A stretch of DNA of 64,000 bases from Isoetes taiwanensis. Taxonomy: Eukaryota; Streptophyta; Lycopodiopsida; Isoetales; Isoetaceae. The notes under the pieces are model-generated. The model was not told the DNA's origin and ran no database searches. It saw nothing but the letters and a program-made list of their open reading frames with translations. How positions within the stretch are numbered: the first letter of the stretch is position 1; each line of letters begins with the position of its first letter. The stretch is from positions 4,505,655 to 4,569,654 of the forward strand of contig JAJEKV010000053.1 in assembly GCA_021234155.1 (NCBI GenBank), written 5' to 3'. Below are positions 1 through 10,365 of the stretch, piece after piece. Position numbers and translations under genes: made by a program.

Positions 1-617
1 TGGAATGTTGTGGTAAGAGTTGTAGACTGAGATGGATTAGGCCGGACATTAAAAGAGGTCAATTCTCATCTCAAGAACATCAGCTCATTTTTGATCTGCA
101 AGCTGTTTATAGAAACGGGTACAAGGAAGCCATGTTGCATGCATGCAATGATCAAATCAAAATGCTGAACTGCATAACCAAATGCAAAAATGAAATTAAA
201 AGTGTGTGAATATTTTGAAAATGTAGGTGGGCATGGATAGCAAAATGGATTCCTGGGTACAGACAATGAAATTAAAAATTTTTGGAAGGTTCACAAGAAG
301 AGCAAGAATGGGCCAGTGGAGTTTGACAGAGTTTTGAAACACAGCTAGCAATGCCACTGTGGATTGATATTTGTGAGCCAAGGTTGGAAAGAGGAGGACT
401 TAATAAATGTGAAGCTGCTGCTGTTAAAGTTGAAGCAGAGGCAGAGGCAGAAAATACAGGTACTAATTCTATATATTCTATGGAGAAATCAAGATTGGAC
501 TACTTGGATGACTTGATGTCGGATATGTGTTGGTTTGATGAGGAATTACAAGAATTTATGATAGAGGGATGCTTGCAACACCATTTGTTCGCTGAAGAAC
601 TTGCTTTCAGAATGTAA
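1..617 (+). pseudogene. R2R3-MYB transcription factor pseudogene, 5' end outside the window
   Basis: R2R3-MYB proteins are nuclear DNA-binding regulators. From base 3 the sequence reads [19 protein letters not shown], the R2/R3 junction of an R2R3-MYB (family form: [20 protein letters not shown]) with the three residues NYL missing. The frame runs on with weakening similarity to a stop at 207-209. At about 234-320 the end of R3 is recognisable: WIAKWIPGYR, then in a shifted frame DNEIKNFWKVHKK, matching the family's WxxIAKxLPGRTDNEIKNxW. The 351-617 reading frame (88 codons, ATG start) ends in an acidic, Trp-containing tail (DDLMSDMCWFDEELQEF), as in MYB activation regions. The deletion, frame change and early stop show a pseudogene; unusual introns are a less likely explanation. 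The MYB assignment is firm; the C-terminal part is inferred from position. Confidence 0.8.
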
Positions 618-3208
618 ATATCTTGACTTTATGAATTTATATTATATATATAATGCAACAATACTACATAAATACATTATGTAATCATCCAGGATCAGCC
701 CAGTAGTAGGCCAGATATTTCAAGTTTGATTCAGAGATTTGTGTTGTCCTATTTATTAGGTATAGTATTCCATTTCCCTGACAAAGAAGTATTTCGGAAG
801 CCCATGCTCCCTTCTGATGGTGGCTTACCTCCTCGTTGATGGGTAATTCCACTTATGGGTATTTAAAATAAAAGATAAAATTTATGTGCAAACAATTCGA
901 AACAAAAGATAAAGTTTGTGCATTGTGGGCCAAAGTAGTAAAATTTGATTTGTATTGTTGTGAATAAGAGAGCAAGTACAAAGTGTGATGGCAACATATA
1001 AATGACTATGCAAAATAGATCCTGCAATGCAATGGTCATATCTACAAATGTGTTCAAATATGTCTTCTATGTTTATTCTAGATTTATGCCTCGAGATGTG
1101 ATTTTGAAAAATCACACTCTCAAAATGTCTTATGCCATGAAATAAATGCAAAAAAAGATGGAAGAATAAGAAGTCAAGTTAGACTACTATGTGCAGTTCT
1201 ACTTGCAGACCATTATTGGTCCACAGGACAAAGTTTAAAAATTAATGGAGGCAACATCTTAATCAATTTTGATCTCAACTTTGAAATATATGTTATGCGT
1301 ACAGTTCTTTATAGGATAATTGGTTGGTTAGACGAGCTTGCACAATTTGAGGGAAGTGTAAGAAACCATGGTATTATTACAGGCTAGAGAGAGATATATA
1401 CTTTATAATTAGTCTAGTTATGGACCATAAATGATCCATGCTTAATTATATTCGTATCTTTCAAATAATATGTTATTTTAATATGAAAATAGAGAGTTAT
1501 ATTGCAAAGGAAGGCCCGCATTTATGAAAAATATAGTGTAAAGATGACCTACATGTAACATTATCCTACTAAAACTTCAATGCTTTGTAGCAGCAATGGA
1601 TATACCAGTTTTATCCTTCCTATATATAAGATTATTAAGAAAAAAACCGGCTACAAAAATGGCGATTTCGAATTATCTATATCTATTTGCCGGTGAAAAA
1701 TGCAGAGTAAGATTGGTTTTTGGAATTATCTACATTTTTGTGCGGTTCTTTTCCGGCAAGATATGGGCGCAGTACGAAGGCATGGGCCTTTTGCCTTCCA
1801 TGCCCGTGCAACTCAGGTGCGGCGCCCTCCTGCCAGCAAAGTTCATCCCCTCGCAACACTCTCCTGCATCTGCAACCTAGAAGCAATAATTATGAAGGAC
1901 AGCCAACCTCAAGGTACGGCACTGCACATGCGCTTTTTACAGAAAAGATTTGATTCAAAAGCAGTTTGTAGCTTAAACTTTTGGTGAATCCGGCGTTGAG
2001 TTTTTAGGCATGGGCTTTGTAGACACTATGAGATGCCCCTGCTCAGTGCAGAAAATATAATGATCCAATAACTTGGAGCGGCTAGCATCTGTGAATCGTT
2101 GCATAAAGAGGTAATTTTCCGTTGAATTTAGATTGAGATTTAGATTAGAGTTTGAGAGTGCCTTCTTCAATTAAAAAATGCAATTTGAGCACCGTAAGTG
2201 CCCATGGCGTCTGTTTTAATTCTCTGCTGCAAATTTGCAGATTATAACTTCCTTCTCGCCTAACTTCCTTCTGGCTATGGCCAGATTGTTTACAGATGAA
2301 AACGGACCCTCTTCCCTCCCATTTGTTTCCTTCGCAGTTGCAGGCTTTTAGCTGCTCTAGTTGTGTCGTAGCTAAATAGTTGTGTCGTAGCTAAAGATAG
2401 AATTAGAACCATGGTTTCTTGACGGAAGCATTCATGCACATAACGCAGAGGGGCTTGAGGTAGCTAAAATTGAGCTCCAGATCCCTGCCGTTTGGCAATT
2501 CTATTAAACTCACTGATTCTCCAGAGCAATTGCCCTCTTTTGAGGCCACAGCCCATGCCTGAAAGGGATCAAATCCGCATCAGGTTATGCTGCATGATGG
2601 GAAGGTGTTGTTTTTCGATGGATTTCTCATCATGGGCTCAGCTCCTGAGCCCAATTGGGCATCAATCGAGGTATAAATTGGGCGACAAAGTGAATTCTGT
2701 CAGAAGGGACTTTTGTGAAAGGCTTACTCTGTAGCGAAACACAAAACTTTATTAGCAGGCTCTGATTGAAGGGCAAACAGGGCCGAAATTTGAGGGCACA
2801 ACCCTCTCAAGATCTCTATGAAGGGTTTCACAGGCTTTAGAAAGCAGATGAAGGTGTTGATGCAGACCAAATCCTTAAAGAAAACTCAAGAAAAACTCTG
2901 ACGGTTGTCCATGCTATGAGGGGCCGTGGAGCCGTTTGTCTTTTTTTGTATCCAAGGCATGCATTATGCTCTTGATTGAAACGAATCTGTGGAGCTGAAA
3001 GTAAAGAAGAGGGCATTTCATGAAAATAATCTGGGAGATTGTATCGCCGCTATTGCTGGGCCGATGCCGCTTAAGATGTCGTTGTAGAAAAAAATTCGGA
3101 TGCAGACGAAACACAGAATCAGAAGCCGGCATGCCAGTTATGTTGCCTTGAGTTGTACTGCCTGCTAGAAGAAAAGGACGAATTGATTTACTCGCTTGCC
3201 AAACAATT
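618..3208. other. intergenic, no gene recognised
   Basis: AT-rich up to about 1.6 kb, then more mixed. No ORF here resembles a known family. A short direct repeat lies near 2370-2395 (TTGTGTCGTAGCTAAA twice). Between 2.5 and 3.2 kb short frames exist in both directions but share no codon-consistent frame, so a very decayed gene cannot be excluded. Confidence 0.5.
1642..1730 (+). repeat. dispersed repeat, copy 1
   Basis: About 85 bp nearly identical to 4292-4380. Both hold ACCGGCT...TTTGCCGGT, so a CCGGC/GCCGG inverted pair brackets an AT-rich core, followed by AAAATGCAGAGTAA and TTGGTTTTTGGAATTATC. The family is unknown; it could be the end of a non-autonomous element. Confidence 0.7.
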
Positions 3209-3350
3209 GATGCTCTGTCCAAAAGGAACTGAGAATCCCCTGTTTTTAGTGCTCAGATTGATCCTCTGTCCAAAAGGAATTGAGAATCTCCTGTTTTTAG
3301 TGCTTAGATTGATGCTCTGTCCAAAAGGAATTGAGAATCCCTGTTTTTAA
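3209..3350 (+). repeat. three-copy 51-bp tandem repeat
   Basis: The unit begins at GATGCTCTGTCCAAAAGGAA and recurs nearly exactly three times with a 51-bp period; the third copy is slightly shortened. The period is a multiple of three, so a frame from about 3153 reads a 17-residue repeat (LCPKGIENxLFLVLRL). No other evidence makes this coding, and there is no spacer diversity of CRISPR type. Confidence 0.85.
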
Positions 3351-4291
3351 TGCAGATGAATCAAGATGTGATTTACCTAGAATCAATGATGAAGAATTAA
3401 GCCTCGATGCAAGAAAGTGTCTAGAAAAACCCCTTTTCTTATGTGATGGGCTCTGGTCCTGCTGGGAGTGGGAGGATTTTGAGCGGACTGAAGTGGCTTC
3501 AAGTTTTTAAAGACGGCCTTATGGCTTTAAGGCGAAAACAAATGAGCTTTACAGACTGCTTATAATCTCTGTCCTCACAAGGACACTCATACCCGAATTT
3601 CCAATGCACAGCAGGTTTTGGCAATCTGTGTTTTGGCATCCTCTGCAAATTGATGCGGAAGCAGGGCTGATTGATTCCTTTCAGAGCCACATCTGCAAAT
3701 TTATGTTGAAATTTCTAAACAAACTGGATTTATGCTGAAGCTTTCTTATAAAGGAAAGAAGCTTGCATGCTGATCTGATCGCCCACCATTTCTCAGCGCA
3801 CCCGAGCTTCTGTAATAGCCTGCGTCCAATGGCTCCTGCAAACGTGGCAACACCCACATGCGAATGATCGGCGGCAGCCTCCATGCTCACAGAGCACCTC
3901 CGGCTGCGCCAGTGCTCTGAAGGTTTCCAGTTGGTTTCCATTGGGCGTGCTCACCTATAAGCCATTGATTTATTGTCTCAACATCTTTCGCTCATTACAT
4001 AAAATATATTGTTGCCCCTAGTGTCATTTTCCAATCAACAAAAGCCAACTTCCCAATGTTGTCTTACTAGAGCTAGATCTCTCTCATGCAATTTGTCGTG
4101 TTTTATCTGGTTAAACAAGCATTATTACTATGTGAACGTTCTGCGGTACATACTAGATTCCACCACATAATTCAAGGCAACAAACTCAATGACCAAATAG
4201 TAGTTTAGAAAGTTTTTCAATGCCTCTTACACATAATCATGCTTGCTCATGTCATATATAGTATGACGTTGTAAAACATAGAGGTAGATAA
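3351..4291. other. intergenic, no gene recognised
   Basis: A minus-strand frame of 86 codons (3681-3941) is open and moderately GC-rich (…MEAAADHSHVGVATFAGAIG…) but matches no family I know. No splice-consistent partner exon was found. It is left unannotated as a gene. Confidence 0.4.
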
Positions 4292-4380
4292 AAAACCGGC
4301 TTTAAAAAGGGTCATTTCGAATTATCTATATTTATTTGCCGGTCAAAAATGCAGAGTAAAATTGGTTTTTGGAATTATCA
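4292..4380 (+). repeat. dispersed repeat, copy 2
   Basis: Partner of 1642-1730 in the same orientation, about 90% identical by eye, with the same CCGGC...GCCGG arrangement. Sequence on either side is unrelated between the two copies, which suggests transposition or retroposition, not local duplication. Confidence 0.7.
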
Positions 4381-4865
4381 TGAATGGCCAACTGAATGTC
4401 ATGTTGGCGAACCAAAATTGCTAATGAATCATGAGTTCTCACACTCTTAAGATAAATTTGAAGCATCATCCTTAACATTGCAATGCAAAATTTGTATTTT
4501 AAAGGCATTGAAAAGCAGTACCAAATTTCTTAATGACCAAATAGTAGTTTAAAAAAGAATTCAATGGGCTTGGTGGAGATTTGAGATTTGCAATATGCAA
4601 AGTAGGGCTCAAAGGATGTGCAACAGGTCTTCCATCATGTTGTAACATGAATTCATCTTACTTTAAAACATTAAAACATTGCATCAGAATTGAGTCACGG
4701 AAATTGCATAGAACTGGAATCAAAGAAACCTAACCCAAAAGGAAATATCTCAGAATTGCAATCAAAGGAAATGAACCCCAAAAGAAAAATGTGCAGTAAA
4801 GTCTTACCATCTCAACAAGAAATTGACCTGCCAATATATCCATGTGAGAATCTGTTTGACTAGGC

Positions 4866-5035
4866 TTCATGGCCACTATCACATGCAAGGGGAATCCAAC
4901 AAAGAGAAAACCAGACAAGATATATTAGGTCATAATTTTCACTCCGTATATATCTAGATACATGCGGGTCGATGATCCCTCTACATATCACATGCACTTG
5001 GATTTATTCCTCGAAGGTGCATAGGGTGTTGGCAA
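4866..5035 (+). repeat. diverged direct repeat, copy 1
   Basis: Similar to 5243-5402 in the same orientation: both start near GGCTTCATGG, then ATCACATG, GGGGAATC, a run of AAAGA/AAACCA, CAAGATATAT, TTTTCAC, CCGTA and TATCT, and end near GGTGCA. Several indels separate the copies. The spacer between them is rich in TTTGACCAG-like words. Confidence 0.65.
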
Positions 5036-5242
5036 AGCGTTTAACTAAGCCAAAAAGATGGACCAAGGTTCAACTGACATATTAACTAGAAGTTACTTAC
5101 AAATTTGACCATAAATTAACCAGGAAGTTGAACTACAATTTGACCAGACATCCAATCCTGCATTTGACAGATGTTTCACCAGAACTTGAACGATAGTTTG
5201 CCTAGGGGGTTGACCAGATAATTAGCTAGTAGTTTCACCAGG

Positions 5243-5402
5243 CTTCATGGGGGGATCACATGTGGGGGGAATCTGGCAAAGAAAAAACCAAGCAAGATAT
5301 ATCAAGTCAAAGTTTTCACCCCGTACATATCTTAATGCATGGGGTTCAATGCTCCATCTTCACATCGCATACTTGAATTCGACTCCTAGTGGTGCACAAG
5401 GC
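5243..5402 (+). repeat. diverged direct repeat, copy 2
   Basis: Second copy of the 4866-5035 repeat, in direct orientation about 380 bp downstream. No coding content is recognised in either copy. Confidence 0.65.
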
Positions 5403-6483
5403 GCCGGCTCCCGGCGCCAAATTCTTGTATTAGTAAAAAATAACTATGTTTCTCTGTATTGTTTTGCAAGAAGGTCACACAACCTGTATAGTGGACCTAT
5501 ATATACGTCCTTTATCATATTTTGAACCATATGGAAGGCTTATTTGAAAAAATATAGCGTGTTCTCTACAAAGTTGAGAAAGATGCATCAAATGTCATAT
5601 GGTTTAATTATTGATTCTCATATTTAAACTTCAAGATCTTCACTTTCATTCATCACTAAACATCACTAACTATGTAAATGCTCAGTCTTCAGCCTATAAT
5701 TTTAGAATTAACTCAAACTTTTAACCTCTAATGTATTAATCCTGTGGTTGTATATCATCTTTAATTCTAGTTTAATTGCATGGTTAAACCCTAATTACAC
5801 TATATGCAAGTTGATATAGTAATTTTCTATGTAGATATAAGTAGAATGCATCATTCATTACCCTCATGATCTTATAGATGGTGATTTTAGAGGCTTTTAC
5901 CATATAATTTTGTCCAAAATTTTGTATAAGAAATTCTCTATTAAATTTTGAAGTTGATATAACTTATGAACATTCCAAAAAAATATGAAATTGTACTTCA
6001 TATAGTTAGCAACTCATGGCCACAAAAGTTAAGCCAAAACTTGTAATAATAAGAGAGAAATAATTCCTAAACCGCAAGCAGCATTTTTTTTAACAAAATG
6101 GAGTTTGGCGGCTTCCGTAGATGTTAGATGATAGCAACCAAATCTGAAAACATACAAACCAATGTGTTCTATCATAAATATGCAAGTACTTTCAACTTTA
6201 ACAAGGTTTTGTCTGCTTATGCTAGAAAAATCCACGAATGCAGTTCTGGACTGTTACAAAAACTGCCAAATTCTCTAATATTTGGACAATCACCACAACA
6301 TATAAGTGAGTTCATTGAACGTGAGATTCTCGAAAATCATTAAGAATCAAGTTGATATGGTGACGATATATTGCGAAATTAAAACTTCTATTCTCAAATA
6401 TTAATGGTTTAAGTGACATTGGGGCAACTCGATCAATTCTGGTCCATGGATCAGGAATAGTCCCCGGGACCACTCTAGTGTTA
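5403..6483. other. AT-rich intergenic DNA
   Basis: Strongly AT-rich, with only short open frames that lack family similarity. No RNA gene or element end was recognised until the inverted repeat at 6484. Confidence 0.5.
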
Positions 6484-6805
6484 GGGTAAAAGCATGTTAG
6501 GGTGTACCACTTTTGGAACCTGCAAAAGTACATACACTAGGTACTTCCTGACCGGGTACTTTCTCATTTTTCTTTTCATTAAAACTAATACAAAAATCCA
6601 AAATAAAAGTCAAGGACATGGTAATATTCAAAGTTAAGATAAAGATAATGCTATCGGAGATCAATATATATATAAAAAGTTCTAAAACATACCTTATATT
6701 GAGATATTATACAGGTACCCAGTACCCAGTCCTGGCTACCTTTTTAGGTACCTTTTTAGTCACTAAATAATACTTTTTAAGGGACACCCTAACATGCTTT
6801 TACCC
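6484..6805. mobile_element. MITE-like DNA element with perfect 22-bp terminal inverted repeats
   Basis: A 322-bp AT-rich segment. It opens with GGGTAAAAGCATGTTAGGGT(GT) at 6484-6505 and closes with the exact reverse complement at 6784-6805. GTTA lies directly outside both ends (6480-6483 and 6806-6809), a possible 4-bp target duplication, or TTA with slippage as in PIF/Harbinger elements. There is no ORF, so it is non-autonomous. The superfamily is uncertain: a GGG-starting terminus with a TTA-containing target fits PIF/Harbinger best. Confidence 0.75.
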
Positions 6806-6881
6806 GTTAGACAAGTGGTAATAGCTGGACTCAACTACATGTATAAAAATGTTCTTATCTTTTGAATGTAATACAGATCCT

Positions 6882-7515
6882 TAACTTTAAAATGGAAAAA
6901 CAAAAGATGAGGACTTGTATTTCGTGCGAAATGGCTCGTCCTAAGGAAGATGATCATGTAGAAAGCATTATTATTTTTTTTTTTTTTTTGAAGAACGGTA
7001 TAACAATATATTAAAAGAATGGTAATGTTACAAAGCAAGTGAGGAGGAAGGAGAACGCCCCAAAGAGACAAAGTGATACCCGACACTCCACAACAATCGC
7101 AACTCTATCGTTGCATAAACCGCCATCACCATCTACCACACCCAAGAAGTCCATGCCAAATGGAAAACTTCCGCTTACTAATCCAGGGAACACCAAAAAG
7201 CTTTGAAATAGCTTGTACCGAGGTCGAGGAATCGAGAGGGTGCAGGCTCTTTGAATCCCCGAAGATCCACAACCGCCCGCTTCCAAATCAACCACACCAA
7301 CCAAGCCACGCACAGATGCAAGGCTTGCTGCCGTACGAGCGGCCAAGCACCAGGATATACATGAAGCAGCAATTGTTGGCTAGAAAGCATTATTATTCAT
7401 TATGCATCTAACTTTAAAATGGAAAAACAAAAGATGAGGACTTGTATTTCATGCGAAATGGCTCGTCCTAAGGAAGATGATCATGCAGAAAGCATTATTA
7501 TTCATTATGCATCTG
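6882..7515 (+). repeat. tandem duplication of a ~107-bp unit, split by a LINE insertion
   Basis: The segment from AACTTTAAAATGGAAAAAC to CATTATTATT occurs at about 6883-6975 and again at 7410-7502, nearly identical. After the retroposon between them is set aside, the first copy continues at 7398-7408 (CATTATGCATC), so the ancestral state was two adjacent units. The LINE entered the first unit. Confidence 0.8.
6976..7381 (-). mobile_element. 5'-truncated L1-type LINE, 3' end only
   Basis: The left end is a T-run (a poly-A tail on the minus strand). The exact 16-bp target duplication AGAAAGCATTATTATT lies at 6960-6975 and 7382-7397. On the minus strand the first part reads WLVWLIWKRA, the Trp-rich segment that ends plant L1 ORF2 after the zinc-binding domain. 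The 3' end CGTTCTTCA plus poly(A) resembles the tail of the LINE at 29340-30525. At about 406 bp it is a typical 5'-truncated insertion; the crisp target duplication suggests it is young. Confidence 0.85.
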
Positions 7516-8019
7516 CAAATCATTTATCATCCAATACATGATACCCTGTAAGAGACTATTAGAGACATGTGAGCTTTCATTAAGTTTCATGTCATGGAGG
7601 TTCACAAGTTACATGGATGGTCTCCCTTTAAGGCCCAAACCACAGGAGAAGAAAGCTTATTTGGATATAAAAATTATGCTATTCCGATAGTCCTAGGACG
7701 CACTTATTTGTCCTCAAAATTTATTACTTTATACATAAAATAATTGAATTGAATTGAATGGATTTTATCGTCTATGGAGGCCATTCGGCCATGGAATCCA
7801 CTTGATAAAGAAGTGCAACATATTTATTACTGTCTGCATCACCCCTCCCTTCACCGAAAGGATTTTTGAGGGAAAAACTGTGGTAGTAATAAGGATGCTG
7901 ATAAACGGTACAAATAACCAAATATACATCATGAAACATATGTACATGTCAGGTGAAAGCCCGAGCCCGCATACCTATGACCTCCAACATCTATCGTGAC
8001 ATGTAGCAGCTAGTGGGGC
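7516..8019. other. intergenic, nothing recognised
   Basis: AT-rich sequence with a short ATTGAATTGAATTGAATGG run near 7743-7761. No ORF with family similarity. Confidence 0.5.
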
Positions 8020-8104
8020 CTGACCAACTCTTCCTATTTTCCATAGAAACCCTTCTAGGTTTCTCATAGTGGAAACCCTTCCTATTTTTCGTGGAAACTC
8101 TTCC
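8020..8104 (+). repeat. short degenerate repeats forming the left arm of an inverted repeat around the LTR array
   Basis: Repeats of a ~22-bp word (CTTCCTATTTTCCATAGAAA form). The reverse-complement word (GGAAGGGTTTCCATGGAAAA form) is repeated just beyond the other end of the array at 15765-15845. The array therefore entered the centre of a pre-existing imperfect inverted repeat. The last five bases (8100-8104, CTTCC) are one copy of the array's target duplication. Confidence 0.65.
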
Positions 8105-8734
8105 TGATATGGTGCTCGGGGGAGTGGCCTTACATAGAACAATATTTTTTGATATGATCAAGTAAGAAAGCCACCTAGTATATCTAAGCCTTGATATTAT
8201 CAAAGAGAGAGCTAAAAATAAACCTTGACCTTTATCTAGAAGCAAAAAGGCAAAAAACAAGGGTGTTGTTACCTATAAATAGAAGGACAACTTTGAGACG
8301 TGATATCTCTGCGATCACAACTCAGAAATCGGCGATCCTTACCTTTTTGAAAAGCGCTTGAAGTCTAGTTTCCAGATTGGGCTCGGTTTTCTATAGATTC
8401 CTTACGCTTTCAAAGTTATGTCCAGAAAGGTGCAAAGGGGTCTAAGCCGATCGCGACAAAATAACCGCTTCTTCCTACATTGATGATGAGCCCTAGCCTT
8501 AATCTACAAATTTTTTTTCCCTAGTTCTTGCTTGATCATATCATTAGGAGGAGTCATGTAACACCAGTGGTTGGTGGCTAGAGAGAGTTTGTTCTTATAC
8601 AATCTTGCGGAGTAGCTTGACTTGGTGGCATCTCTTCTAGTTGGTCCGGTTGGGTGGTAAATCGAGTACCTTATGGTGTCTTACTTGCTAATAAGTTGAT
8701 GAATTTGCGGTGAAGAATTAGAGCATTCGTAATA
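8105..8734 (+). repeat. LTR 1 of the array (outer left)
   Basis: Begins TGATATGGTGCTCGGGGGAG and ends CATTCGTAATA. It is the most diverged of the five, a few percent from the others. A TATAAAT box at 8274-8280 is in the same place in every LTR and is the likely RNA polymerase II promoter. Confidence 0.85.
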
Positions 8735-9743
8735 ATTGGTATCGAGCTGGGCTGGTCTTTCCCAAACAGAGCTATGGGTGATGGAAGCGTTGAAATTTGA
8801 GTGGCTTAAAAGCACACAAGATATCTCAAGGCAACGCAAGAACCGAGAACTTTTGAAGCCGAGAAGAGTAAAGGTGAAAAGAAGGTAGCACAAGAGGTCC
8901 AAGAGGAGGACATTGCAAATAGGTTACTTCTTGTCTGGTATGAAATTGATGTTTACGGATTGTGATTAGAATCTTTAGATATTTCTTATTGCATCCTTTG
9001 GTGCCTCAACGGATAATTTTAGATTGTTGTCTCTGGCTGAGGTTGGTGCCTCAAAAATGGAAAGAGTTGGTGCTCTTGTCCAAGTGAATGGAAAGAGTTG
9101 TTGCTCTTGTTCAAGTGATTGGAATGAGTTGACGCCATGTCCAAGAGGTTGGAATGAGTTGAAACTGATCAGAAGTTGGTGCTTCTAGTAGAGGTTAGTA
9201 AATATTTTATTTTAAACTAACCTATACTTTGAGACAAATTAAGTTGATATTCAACTTGTGGTTTTTGGAAGCCTTCTCGAGGAACTAAGAATCTTTCTGA
9301 GAAGGGAAGGACTAACAATTGGTATTGTTACTTCCTAATGGAAGGGGAAAATATCTATCTTTCTTGTTCAAGTTGAATGATGATATTTAACTTGAAGGAC
9401 TGGAAAGGGCTGGAAATGCCATGACTGTTCAAGTGAGGGACGCCTACTTGATGGATCAGTATGGAGATTTTTCTGTCCAAGCGCGGACCCTGCCTTGGAG
9501 GATCAGAAAAAGAACATTCCTAGGGGAAGAAGATTAGTCCCAAAAAGGGAAAGACTAATACGCTTTTCAGAAATTGATTGAAGATCAATTTCGAAAAGGG
9601 AGGTTTGATGGTTTTCTTTCAGGTTTAATGGCGCTCGAGGATGATCAGTCTTGAGAAGGGAAGGAATTGATATTCTTTGAGAATGGATGTAAATCTTTAA
9701 GAAAGATGATCGAGGACGATCATGTTTTGAGAAGGGAAGGAAT
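8735..9743 (+). repeat. internal region 1 of the array
   Basis: Starts ATTGGTATCGAGC (primer-binding site with small changes). It is the shortest internal region: the stretch present in units 2-4 between GGTTGGAATGAGTTG and GAAACTGATCAG is absent. Like unit 4 it keeps the GAGAAGGGAAGGACTAACAA stretch that units 2 and 3 lack. No coding content. Confidence 0.8.
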
Positions 9744-10365
9744 TGATATGGTGCTCGGGGGAGTGGCCTTACATGGAACAATATTTATTGATATGATCAA
9801 GTAAGAAAGCCATCTAGTATGTCTAAGCCTTGATATTATCAAAGAGAGAGCTAAAAATAAACTTGACCTTTATCTAGAAGCAAAAAGACAAAAAAAAAGG
9901 TGGTGTTACCTATAAATAGAAGGACAACTTTGAGACGTGATATCTCCGCGATCACAACTCAGAAATCAGCGATCCTTACCTTGTTGAAAAGCCCTTGAAG
10001 TCTAGTTTGCAGATTGGGCTCGATTGTCTATAGATTACTTACGGTTTCAAAGTTATGTCCAGAAAGGTGCAAAGGGGTCTAATTCGTTGCACAACTAAAT
10101 CTGCTTCTTCCTACATTGATGATGAGCCTAGCCTTGATCTACAGCATTTTCCCTAGTTCTTGCTTGATCATATCATTAGGAGGAGTTCATGTAACACCAG
10201 TGGTTGGTGGCTAGAGAGAGCTTGTTCTTATACAATCTTGCGGAGTAGCTTGACTTGGTGGCATCTCTTCTAGTTGGTCCGGTTGGGTGGTAAATCAAGT
10301 ACCTTATGGTGTCTTACTTGCTAATAAGTTGATGAATTTGCAGGAAGAATAGAGCATTCGTAACA
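9744..10365 (+). repeat. LTR 2 of the array
   Basis: 622 bp, ending GCATTCGTAACA directly before the primer-binding site. TATAAATA at 9911-9918. It shares CTAGTATGTCTAAGCC with LTR 5, unlike LTRs 3 and 4. Confidence 0.85.

Noticed and set aside
3209-3350. Possible CRISPR-like array
   Set aside because: Units are contiguous 51-bp tandem copies without variable spacers, in a plant nuclear context.
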